From Treponema sp. (GTDB lineage Bacteria > Spirochaetota > Spirochaetia > Treponematales > Breznakiellaceae), in assembly GCA_031278025.1 (NCBI GenBank), contig JAITLF010000227.1, positions 1 to 5,032 on the forward strand: a stretch of 5,032 bases of DNA, written 5' to 3'. The translations under genes and the position numbers were made by a program. The notes beneath the pieces are model-generated. The model was not told the DNA's origin, did not search any database, and was given only the letters and a program-made list of their open reading frames with translations. This document shows positions 1 through 5,032 of this stretch, in pieces (position 1 is the stretch's first letter; each line of letters begins with the position of its first letter).

Positions 1-230
1 GCCGGGGGAAAAGCGACGCGGTGGTACACCAGCACCTGGCTATGGGAGAAGGGGAAGTTGATTTTGACGGGATCTTTGAAACCCTGCGGAAGATGGATTT
101 TGCCAATAAGAAGTTCAAGGTTGGGGGCGAATCAATCGCCTGCGTGTCCTACTTTGGGTTTCCCGAAAAGATGGATAAAGAGGCCCCCGCCGCCAGGGAA
201 CGAATAGAAAAAGAATTGCCGGGGAAGTAA
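1..230 (+). CDS. Sugar phosphate isomerase/epimerase-like protein, C-terminal fragment
   Basis: This is the 3' end of a gene that begins upstream of the window. The reading frame is open from base 3 and ends at TAA 228-230, giving about 75 residues. The fragment contains a VVHQHLAMGEGEVDFDGIF stretch (bases 21-77). A beta-strand with a His-x-His, then a Gly-rich 'G-x-G-x-[VI]-D-F/W' turn and a helix, is typical of the last barrel strands of the xylose-isomerase-like TIM barrel superfamily (sugar phosphate isomerases/epimerases, IolE/UlaE-like), where these His residues lie near the metal site. The GTG at base 21 is inside this conserved strand, so it is not the true start. The tail is charged and helical. 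Substrate cannot be inferred from so short a piece. It converges on the M16C protease gene. The superfamily assignment is moderately secure and the specific enzyme is unknown. Confidence 0.65.
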   Translation, partial: RGKSDAVVHQHLAMGEGEVDFDGIFETLRKMDFANKKFKVGGESIACVSYFGFPEKMDKEAPAARERIEKELPGK

Positions 231-262
231 GCGCTTTATGCGCGAAGCGCAACAGGCGCTTA
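228..262. terminator. Nested GC hairpin at the isomerase stop codon, weak terminator candidate
   Basis: TAAGCGC at 228-234 pairs with GCGCTTA at 256-262 (7 bp). Nested inside is TGCGC 239-243 with GCGCA 247-251 around a GAA loop. The outer stem begins with the stop codon itself. Neither strand has a T-run after the stem, so it does not match a classical intrinsic terminator. Its place between two convergent genes suggests transcript-end processing or termination, by inference only. Confidence 0.35.
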
Positions 263-274
263 GAATAGCACCCA

Positions 275-306
275 TACGTGAGGCGGTTTTGGAACAGCCA
301 CACGTA
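275..306. other. Imperfect hairpin enclosing repeat copy 1
   Basis: TACGTG at 275-280 and CACGTA at 301-306 are exact inverted complements. After one A/A mismatch the pairing continues with GGC 282-284 and GCC 297-299, leaving a 12-nt loop. The dispersed 15-bp core (285-299) forms the loop and part of one arm. On the minus strand the hairpin starts about 22 bases after the protease stop codon. There is no adjacent T-tract, so a terminator role is possible but not shown. Confidence 0.35.
285..299 (-). repeat. Dispersed short repeat, copy 1
   Basis: On the minus strand this reads GGCTGTTCCAAAACC, identical over 15 bases to two further copies at 3421-3435 (+) and 3556-3570 minus its outer bases (-). 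It is the shortest copy: the flanking TGA and CC of the other two are not conserved here. It lies 29 bases beyond the stop codon of the M16C protease, in the same sense as the copy at the end of the fliG-like gene. Confidence 0.7.
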
Positions 307-328
307 CGAGGGAGTTTCCCCGCGTTGC

Positions 329-3300
329 TTAAACCGGGAGTTCCCTGGGTTCTACCCCCAAACGTCCGGCGGCTTCCTGGGCCGCCTTGACGCCGGCGAT
401 GACAACCGGCGTCAGGGGGTAAGCGGCGGAAGAAGCCGATTCCGCAAGACGCCGGGCCGCTTCCGCGACCTCTTGCTCTGAAATATCGATCAAGGCCCGG
501 AGTTTCATCTCCCGGTGGCATGAATCCACCCCATAGAGGAACCGGGAAAAATCAATACTCCCCTTTTCTGCGGCGGTTCGGGGCTGGGTCTCCTTGGCGT
601 ACCTGCCGATGATCGCCTTTTCCAACATATCCTCCAGGGCTGCGGTATCCGCCGCGGACGGTCCGGCCCGGTCCCGCAGAATCGCGGTAAACGCCCCCAG
701 GGAGCGGAGGGGAGCGGGATCCCGGTAGGTGGAAAAGTTGAAAACCTTCTCGCTCCCATCGGCAGCGGCAAAGGCGCCATAGGCGCCCCCCTTCATCCTG
801 ATTTCCTCCCAAAGAGCGCCGGTGGAAAGCTGATGAGCCAGCACCGTCTCCGCTACATGTTCCCGCCGGGGAAAGGCCGCGCCGGGAAGGGCCAGGGCCG
901 CGAATCCTACTTGCAGGGAAGGGGAAGCGTAGACCTCCGCCTTGACCGGCCCGGTTTCCGGGGGAAACGCAAAGGAACCCGGTCCCGGCAGGCCAGCCAG
1001 ACCGGCGCTGTTGCGCGGTTTGGGTGGGCCAAAGTCCCGCCAGTGGGTTTCAAGATGTTTACGGGTTTTCTCCAGGGTTTCCGCCGAACCGGTTAGGTTG
1101 GCGATGAAACCTCCGGACCTCAACCGGTCCCGTATCGCCGTAAGTTTGCCGCAGACTTCGGCGGCATCCAGATCGGCAACGGCGTGGACAAACCTGAACT
1201 GGTCAAGGCCGGACCAGAGTTCATCCACCGTTCGGGAACGGGAAAAGCCCCGGCTTGCACGCCCTGCGGCATAGGTGTGTCCGTGAGGGGCCAGGGACAG
1301 GTCCGCGTCGTTTTTCATCTCTAAAACCAGGTCCCGGATACGTCTGAGGTCCGAAAAATCAGCCTCGGCGATAAGACGCAAGGTCAGGTCCAGGGACGGG
1401 CCAATCTTTTCGTCCAGGGCTTTGACCCGGTAGGTAAGCCAATCCCGGCCCGCCAGGTCCAGGATGCCCACCGGAGTGGGGATGGTACGGCTGCCCCCTT
1501 CAAGGATGGAACCGTTTCTCAACACTGCGTGGAGGTCCCCGACGGTACGGGCAAGGAGGCTGGAAACTTCCGCATAGCCCATCCCCGGAACGCCCACCGA
1601 AACCACCGTCCGGGCAAACAGGGGCAGCCAGGGGTAATCGCCGCCGTCAAGAATATCCACCGGAAAGGCGATGTCGGCGTAGGTTATGCCGTTGGTGAAA
1701 AAGTCGTGGACCAGCACGGGGGAACCTCCGGCTGCCCGGATTTCACGGGGAATCTTCTTCACAACGGGGGAAAGATCCCGCCGGGAAAGATGGGGAATCG
1801 TGGCCAGGGCCTCGGCGCTATCCCCCCGGCTCTGAAGCTGTTCCAGTTCCGCGGACTTTTCCCGTATGCTCTGGCGTTCATCCCCGCTCAACGCGGCTTC
1901 CTTTTCGGCAAGGCTTGCCGCCAGCGCCGCCTCCTTAGCTTCCAAAAAGCCCTTCTGGGGAACCACCGCCACCAGGGCCCGGTGCGGGTTATCCAGCAGG
2001 TACTTTTGGATAAGAGACTCAAAGAAGCGGCTGCCGGCGGCAAGGCGCGCCTTAAGCCGGGTAAACCGGGGCGTAAAGACCAGGCTGTCCCAGGGCTTGG
2101 CCCCGTGGAGCCAGCCCCGGAAGGCCCGCTGCAGCCAGACCAGGGAATAGGGCGCTCCGGCGCGGCGTATCTCCCGGTGGGAAAACTCCATAGCCAGCAG
2201 GGCGGCTTCGATCTCCTCGTGGGGAATGCCTTCCCGAACCAGCCGTTCCAGTTCGCCCAGAATCAACGCCTTGATGCGTTCATGTGCGGCCTCCTCCTGA
2301 ACCCCCATAAGCCCGATGCAAAAGACGGTCTCCCGCAGGTCGGCTTCCAGGCCGGAACAGGGGGCCAGATCCTCCCCCAGCCCGGATTCGATGAGGAGCC
2401 GGGTTACGGGGGAACCGTCATGGCCCAGGAGGATTTCGGCAAGCGCCGAAAGCGCGAGGGTCTCCTCGCAGTCGGTGATGCCGCAGCAGAGCCAGGAGAG
2501 GCTCACCGTCGCCTTCTCGCCCGCCCCGGCGGGACCGGGAATACGCAGGGACCGGGGAGCATCCCACCGGACGGCTTTGGGGATGGGAGGCGCGGCAACG
2601 CCCCGGCTTAATCCCGCAAAGAAGCGCTCGTTCAGGAAGACAAGCTGCTTTTCCGTGGGAATGTTCCCCGCAAGGAACACCCGGCAGTTCGCCGGGGAAT
2701 AGCGGATCCGGTGGAATTCTTTAAGCCCTTCCCAGGTAAGGTCCGGAATACACTCCGGGTCCCCCCCCGACTCCAGCGCGTAGGGGGTATCGGGCATCAC
2801 CGCCCGGACAGACCACAGGTTGGCGTAGGTATCCGGGGCGGAATACGCTCCCTTCATCTCGTTGTACACTACCCCGGTTATCCCCAGCCGTTCAGCCGCG
2901 CCGGATTCAGGAGCGGGGCCCGCGGGAAGGAATTCCAGGCGGCTCCCTTCCTGCATGAAGGTCCATTCCGAAAGAAGGGGCCTAAACACGGCATCCCCGT
3001 AGACCGCCATAAGATTGAAGTAGTCGTGTTCGTTCACCGAACTGGCGGGGTACAGCGTCTTGTCCGGAAAGGTCATCGCATTGAGGAAAGTCTGCAGGCT
3101 CCCCTGGGCAAGTACCAGGAAAGCGTCCTTGAGGGGGTAACGCTCGGAGCCGCACAGGACCGAATGTTCCAGGATATGGGGCGCGCCGGTTGAATCTTCC
3201 GGCGCCGTCGCAAATCCAAAGGCGAAAAGATTTTCGGGATCATCATTGAAGATGTGAAAGACCTCCGCTCCCTTGGTACTATGCCGGGCCCAGATACCCA

Positions 3301-3391
3301 GGGCGTTTAATTCCGCCAAATCCAAAACTTCAAGAATCTCAAACCCGCTGTCCAGCACGGTTCCGGCCTGTAAATCAGTCTTCGTCTTCAT
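329..3391 (-). CDS. M16C family zinc metallopeptidase (PreP/falcilysin-type), cytosolic
   Basis: A 1020-residue, apparently complete peptidase, close to the usual 960-1,000 or more residues of single-chain M16C enzymes. It should cleave unstructured peptides inside a closed two-half chamber. The inverted zinc motif HILEH is at 72-76 (H72 and H76 ligands, E75 catalytic base). The distal ligand is E178 in GVVYNEMKG, about 100 residues further on, as in PreP. The C-terminal half has R865 and Y871 in RMKGGAYG, matching the Arg/Tyr pair that holds substrate in the second half of PreP. The HTYAAGRASRGF stretch near 705-716 is also typical of M16C. There is no signal peptide or membrane segment, so cytosolic action is inferred. 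The start is ATG 3389-3391, preceded by AAGGA with 7-nt spacing; the GTG two codons upstream has poor spacing. The gene follows the fliG-like gene on the same strand across a 176-bp structured gap. The stop is TAA 329-331. Physiological substrates are unknown. Confidence 0.93.
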   Translation of the reverse strand: MKTKTDLQAGTVLDSGFEILEVLDLAELNALGIWARHSTKGAEVFHIFNDDPENLFAFGFATAPEDSTGAPHILEHSVLCGSERYPLKDAFLVLAQGSLQTFLNAMTFPDKTLYPASSVNEHDYFNLMAVYGDAVFRPLLSEWTFMQEGSRLEFLPAGPAPESGAAERLGITGVVYNEMKGAYSAPDTYANLWSVRAVMPDTPYALESGGDPECIPDLTWEGLKEFHRIRYSPANCRVFLAGNIPTEKQLVFLNERFFAGLSRGVAAPPIPKAVRWDAPRSLRIPGPAGAGEKATVSLSWLCCGITDCEETLALSALAEILLGHDGSPVTRLLIESGLGEDLAPCSGLEADLRETVFCIGLMGVQEEAAHERIKALILGELERLVREGIPHEEIEAALLAMEFSHREIRRAGAPYSLVWLQRAFRGWLHGAKPWDSLVFTPRFTRLKARLAAGSRFFESLIQKYLLDNPHRALVAVVPQKGFLEAKEAALAASLAEKEAALSGDERQSIREKSAELEQLQSRGDSAEALATIPHLSRRDLSPVVKKIPREIRAAGGSPVLVHDFFTNGITYADIAFPVDILDGGDYPWLPLFARTVVSVGVPGMGYAEVSSLLARTVGDLHAVLRNGSILEGGSRTIPTPVGILDLAGRDWLTYRVKALDEKIGPSLDLTLRLIAEADFSDLRRIRDLVLEMKNDADLSLAPHGHTYAAGRASRGFSRSRTVDELWSGLDQFRFVHAVADLDAAEVCGKLTAIRDRLRSGGFIANLTGSAETLEKTRKHLETHWRDFGPPKPRNSAGLAGLPGPGSFAFPPETGPVKAEVYASPSLQVGFAALALPGAAFPRREHVAETVLAHQLSTGALWEEIRMKGGAYGAFAAADGSEKVFNFSTYRDPAPLRSLGAFTAILRDRAGPSAADTAALEDMLEKAIIGRYAKETQPRTAAEKGSIDFSRFLYGVDSCHREMKLRALIDISEQEVAEAARRLAESASSAAYPLTPVVIAGVKAAQEAAGRLGVEPRELPV

Positions 3392-3398
3392 ACACACA

Positions 3399-3403
3399 TC
3401 CTT
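3399..3403 (-). promoter_or_regulatory. Ribosome binding site of the M16C protease
   Basis: Minus-strand AAGGA lies 7 nt upstream of ATG 3389-3391. It decides the start: the in-frame GTG at 3395-3397 would have only 1 nt between this site and the codon, too short for normal initiation. Confidence 0.7.
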
Positions 3404-3417
3404 ATCATATTGTTAGG

Positions 3418-3437
3418 TGAGGCTGTTCCAAAACCCC
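3418..3437 (+). repeat. Dispersed short repeat, copy 2 (left arm of inverted pair)
   Basis: TGAGGCTGTTCCAAAACCCC on the plus strand is the exact reverse complement of 3551-3570 over all 20 bases, and contains the 15-bp core also found at 285-299. Identity stops abruptly on both sides of the 20 bases. It lies 27 bases upstream of the protease start codon. Confidence 0.85.
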
Positions 3438-3456
3438 GCGCCGGCCTTCAGCTCCC

Positions 3457-3480
3457 CGGCTTTCCCGCGGGGAAACGCCG
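3457..3480. other. Bulged GC hairpin between the fliG-like gene and the protease
   Basis: TTTCCC 3461-3466 pairs with GGGAAA 3470-3475 around a GCG loop. The stem extends with CGGC 3457-3460 to GCCG 3477-3480 past one bulged C. No T-run follows on either strand, so it is not a standard intrinsic terminator for the upstream gene. It could be a structured leader of the protease mRNA or an attenuating stem within the repeat-bounded element. Confidence 0.35.
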
Positions 3481-3550
3481 AATTCGCATATGCAAAGATA
3501 CCCGTTCTGTGCGGATCAGAAGGCATCCCCTCAATCAATCCCGCTGCCGT

Positions 3551-3570
3551 GGGGTTTTGGAACAGCCTCA
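3551..3570 (-). repeat. Dispersed short repeat, copy 3 (right arm), contains the fliG-like stop codon
   Basis: On the minus strand this reads TGAGGCTGTTCCAAAACCCC, the exact inverse of copy 2. Its first three minus-strand bases (3570-3568) are the TGA stop codon of the fliG-like gene, so gene and repeat overlap by exactly one codon. Confidence 0.85.
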
Positions 3571-4854
3571 GGTAATAACATCTTCGTCGGTATGCAGAAG
3601 GATTTTCCCTTTTTCCCGCCCCGCCCTGAACCAGGCAAGGAAGTCCCGCGCAACCGCTTCCACCTCAAATTTTGGGACCGGCCCCAGGATTTCCCCCTCC
3701 TCCCGTATCACGGTCCGCCGGTTGGAGGAAACATTGGAGAGTATCTTATTGGTGAATTCAGGCCGGCGGCCTTTGAGGAGCAGCGCGACGTCCCGGTCAG
3801 TCATGGTTTTGAGTTTTTCCTGTATAGGCCGGTTATCGGCTTCGATCACGTCGTCTAACGTGTGGAGCCGGTCTTTCAGATTCCGGCCTATGTCGGGGTC
3901 TTCCTCCTCAAGCTCCTCAAGGAGCCGCTCTCCAAAGGAATTGTCCGCGTGTTTCAGGATGGCGGTAAGGGTGTCCATGCCGTCCACCGTGGCCGGATGG
4001 CTGCCGGCGCCGGCCTCGATAATATGCCGGGCCTTTTCCCGCAGAACGCCGGCTACCCGCTCAAGTACCTCCGGGGCCACCTGGCCGGCGCGGGCAATGC
4101 GCCGGATGGTTTCCAGCCTTCGGCCCGGCGGCAAGGCGGCCAGGACCGCCGCCGATAGTTTGGGGGAAAGGCGGGAGAGCACCAGGGCCGCCACAGCCGG
4201 GATTTCTTCCCGCAAAAGAAAAGCCACCTGATCCCCGGAAAATTCGTTCAGAAAATCCAGGAGGTTCTCCGCCGCTTCGGGAACGGTCCGCCGCAGGAAC
4301 ATCTCCCCCTGCACCGGCCCAAAGGCGGCGTAAAGGAGCCGCCGGGCTTCCTCAATCCCGCCGGAAGCCCGTCCCGCATACCCGGAGGAAGAGCGCAAAA
4401 GGTTCCGGAACTCCTCAAAGACGGCTTCCGCTTCCTCTGCGGTAATCCCCCGGATAGTGGAAATTTCCTTTGCTATTGCTTCAACCTGTTCCTCATCCAG
4501 AGCCGATAGTATGCGGGACGCCTCATTTCCCCCAATCAGGATGAGGAATTTGGCAGCCCGCCGGTATTTGGACTCCCCGTCTCCCGCGTCCGGTTTCTTC
4601 CCCCCGGGGGTACCGCCGGTATCATCGCGCCGGTCCGTCCCTTTGCCTAAGACCCTGGTCTTGAGGAGCCCGTCAACCTGGCCGGCCTCAGACGCGGAAG
4701 CGGCGGTACCGGACGCCGGCGGCGCGGATTGCGGCGCGGGCAGCCCGGTTTTGCCAGCCGCCGTATCCTCAGGCTGGGATTGCCCTAACGTCCGCTTATA
4801 GGCATCAATGCTCCGGCGGAGATTACCGCCATTGGGAGGGATAGTACGCACCAT
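3568..4854 (-). CDS. fliG: FliG-family flagellar motor switch protein, divergent FliG1-like paralogue
   Basis: A 428-residue FliG homologue, against about 331-345 for typical FliG. FliG forms the upper ring of the flagellar C-ring and transmits torque from the stator. Residues 1-95 are a charged start followed by a Pro/Ala/Gly/Ser-rich linker that looks disordered. The N-terminal domain starts at about 97 (RRAAKFLILIGGNEASRIL), the middle domain spans about 165-285, and the C-terminal domain about 290-425 (ALLLKG at 357-362, LGPVPK at 390-395). Key motifs are altered: the middle-domain EHPQ is EIPA (217-220), the MFxF hinge is LHTL (330-333), and the charged torque residues are partly replaced. 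The start is ATG 4852-4854, with AGGA 9 nt upstream. The frame stays open to 4974, but those extra 40 codons cross GC hairpin repeats and encode Gly/Pro-rich sequence, so I reject them. Spirochaetes usually have FliG1 and FliG2; the divergence suggests FliG1. Family is secure, paralogue type is inferred. Confidence 0.87.
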   Translation of the reverse strand: MVRTIPPNGGNLRRSIDAYKRTLGQSQPEDTAAGKTGLPAPQSAPPASGTAASASEAGQVDGLLKTRVLGKGTDRRDDTGGTPGGKKPDAGDGESKYRRAAKFLILIGGNEASRILSALDEEQVEAIAKEISTIRGITAEEAEAVFEEFRNLLRSSSGYAGRASGGIEEARRLLYAAFGPVQGEMFLRRTVPEAAENLLDFLNEFSGDQVAFLLREEIPAVAALVLSRLSPKLSAAVLAALPPGRRLETIRRIARAGQVAPEVLERVAGVLREKARHIIEAGAGSHPATVDGMDTLTAILKHADNSFGERLLEELEEEDPDIGRNLKDRLHTLDDVIEADNRPIQEKLKTMTDRDVALLLKGRRPEFTNKILSNVSSNRRTVIREEGEILGPVPKFEVEAVARDFLAWFRAGREKGKILLHTDEDVIT

Positions 4855-4863
4855 ACTTCCGCA

Positions 4864-4867
4864 TCCT
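4864..4867 (-). promoter_or_regulatory. Probable ribosome binding site of the fliG-like gene
   Basis: Minus-strand AGGA lies 9 nt upstream of ATG 4852-4854. A second purine run, GGAAG (4856-4860), is too close to that ATG but would suit the next codon, GTG 4849-4851, with 4-nt spacing. Either start gives almost the same protein (428 or 427 residues). Confidence 0.5.
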
Positions 4868-4896
4868 ACGATATTTTTGCGGTTAGGACCAGGGCA

Positions 4897-4935
4897 GCGG
4901 GGCTCCGCCCCGCACCTCGCGGGGCTCCGCCCCGC
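4897..4935. repeat. Tandem pair of identical 17-bp GC hairpins
   Basis: GCGGGGCTCCGCCCCGC occurs exactly at 4897-4913 and 4919-4935, separated by ACCTC. Each unit is self-complementary (7-bp stem GCGGGGC/GCCCCGC, TCC loop). They lie in the non-coding leader region of the fliG-like gene. No T-tract follows. They look like extragenic palindromic repeats; a role in mRNA stability or transcription is only inferred. Confidence 0.8.
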
Positions 4936-4942
4936 CGCCCCG

Positions 4943-4965
4943 CCGGGGGGTTTCGAACCCCCCGG
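4943..4965. other. 10-bp-stem hairpin in the GC repeat cluster
   Basis: CCGGGGGGTT 4943-4952 pairs perfectly with AACCCCCCGG 4956-4965 around a 3-nt loop (TCG). It sits between the 17-bp hairpin pair and the long palindrome. A few bases downstream another C-run (4967-4972) could compete for pairing with the same G-run. No U-tract adjoins it. Confidence 0.6.
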
Positions 4966-4974
4966 ACCCCCCAT

Positions 4975-5032
4975 AAAAAGGGCGAGGGGATACCCCCGGA
5001 AAATTTTCCGGGGGTATCCCCTCGCCCTTTTT
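4975..5032. terminator. Perfect 58-bp palindrome, probable bidirectional intrinsic terminator
   Basis: Two 29-bp arms meet at 5003/5004 with no mismatch. Each strand reads A-tract, a GC-rich stem beginning GGGCGAGGGG, a central AAAATTTT, the complementary stem, and a terminal run of five T, which is the form of an intrinsic terminator in both directions. It would end a transcript of an unseen neighbour to the right (minus strand) before the fliG-like gene, or of plus-strand read-through. Each arm contains a smaller GGGG-ATA-CCCC fold. It reaches the last base of the window and could be longer. Confidence 0.65.

Larger units (their letters stand above)
3418..3570. mobile_element. Possible 153-bp miniature inverted-repeat element, non-coding
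   Basis: Exact 20-bp terminal inverted repeats (3418-3437 and 3551-3570) enclose 113 bp without a convincing gene. The form is that of a non-autonomous MITE-like element. The interior holds a bulged hairpin (3457-3480) and an 8-bp palindrome GCATATGC (3486-3493). Only GG is shared at the outer junctions (GG 3416-3417 and GG 3571-3572), so there is no clear target-site duplication. A third core copy without a partner at 285-299 also fits an ordinary scattered repeat or protein-binding site. Mobility is inference. Confidence 0.3.

Noticed and set aside
1529..2611. Long plus-strand open frame of 360 codons inside the protease gene
   Set aside because: It lies antisense to a peptidase with intact catalytic motifs. 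Its product is a low-complexity Gly/Pro/Arg/Gln-rich string with no recognisable domain, as expected from the complement of a GC-rich gene.
3392..3397. GTG start two codons upstream for the protease
   Set aside because: Only 1 nt would separate it from AAGGA, while ATG 3389-3391 has the normal 7 nt.
285..3437. Protease gene as cargo of a composite element bounded by inverted repeat cores at 285-299 and 3421-3435
   Set aside because: The cores are inverted around the gene, but identity is only 15 bp, there is no transposase or target duplication, and a third copy breaks the pairing. Chance orientation of a scattered repeat explains it.
3410..4231. Plus-strand open frame of 273 codons across the gap and the fliG-like gene
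   Set aside because: It is antisense to the FliG domains, rich in Ser and Arg, and without family character. It runs through the inverted-repeat element, so it is a shadow frame.
4897..4935. Two spaced direct repeats as the start of a CRISPR array
   Set aside because: The units are 17 bp self-complementary hairpins with a 5-bp spacer, and no cas gene or longer spacer is seen.
4855..4974. 40-codon upstream extension of the fliG-like frame, starting at 4974
   Set aside because: It crosses the 17-bp hairpin pair and the 10-bp-stem hairpin, encodes Gly/Pro/Cys-rich sequence, and has no ribosome site. ATG 4852-4854 has AGGA upstream.

Overview
The window reads as a chromosomal segment of a fairly GC-rich spirochaete, most likely a Treponema-type organism. 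This rests mainly on the divergent FliG with a long N-terminal linker (spirochaetes usually carry two FliG paralogues, FliG1 and FliG2) beside an ordinary cytosolic M16C protease. The genus is inference from protein character; no rRNA or other marker is present.

Layout. Bases 1-230 (+) hold the 3' end of a sugar-phosphate isomerase/epimerase-like TIM-barrel gene whose start lies outside the window. It converges on a large minus-strand gene across a 98-bp gap (231-328) containing two hairpins and a copy of a short repeat. Bases 329-3391 (-) encode a complete 1020-residue M16C (presequence-protease/PreP-type) zinc metallopeptidase with its metal-binding and substrate-binding motifs intact. Bases 3392-3567 are a non-coding gap bounded by an exact 20-bp inverted repeat. 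Bases 3568-4854 (-) encode a 428-residue FliG paralogue, FliG1-like, in which several hallmark motor motifs are altered. Bases 4855-5032 are non-coding and dense in secondary structure: two identical 17-bp GC hairpins, a 10-bp-stem hairpin, and a perfect 58-bp palindrome running to the window edge that looks like a bidirectional intrinsic terminator.

How the parts relate. The fliG-like gene lies upstream of the protease on the same strand, but the 176-bp structured gap gives no strong sign of a shared operon. No functional link between the two is evident. The most unusual content is non-coding. The 15-bp core GGCTGTTCCAAAACC occurs three times, once in each of the gaps 231-328 and at both ends of 3418-3570. 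The 3418-3570 segment has the form of a miniature inverted-repeat element, and one of its ends supplies the stop codon of the fliG-like gene. I see no CRISPR array, tRNA, rRNA, transposase gene or defence system. The only candidate for something undescribed is this small repeat family and the GC-hairpin cluster.
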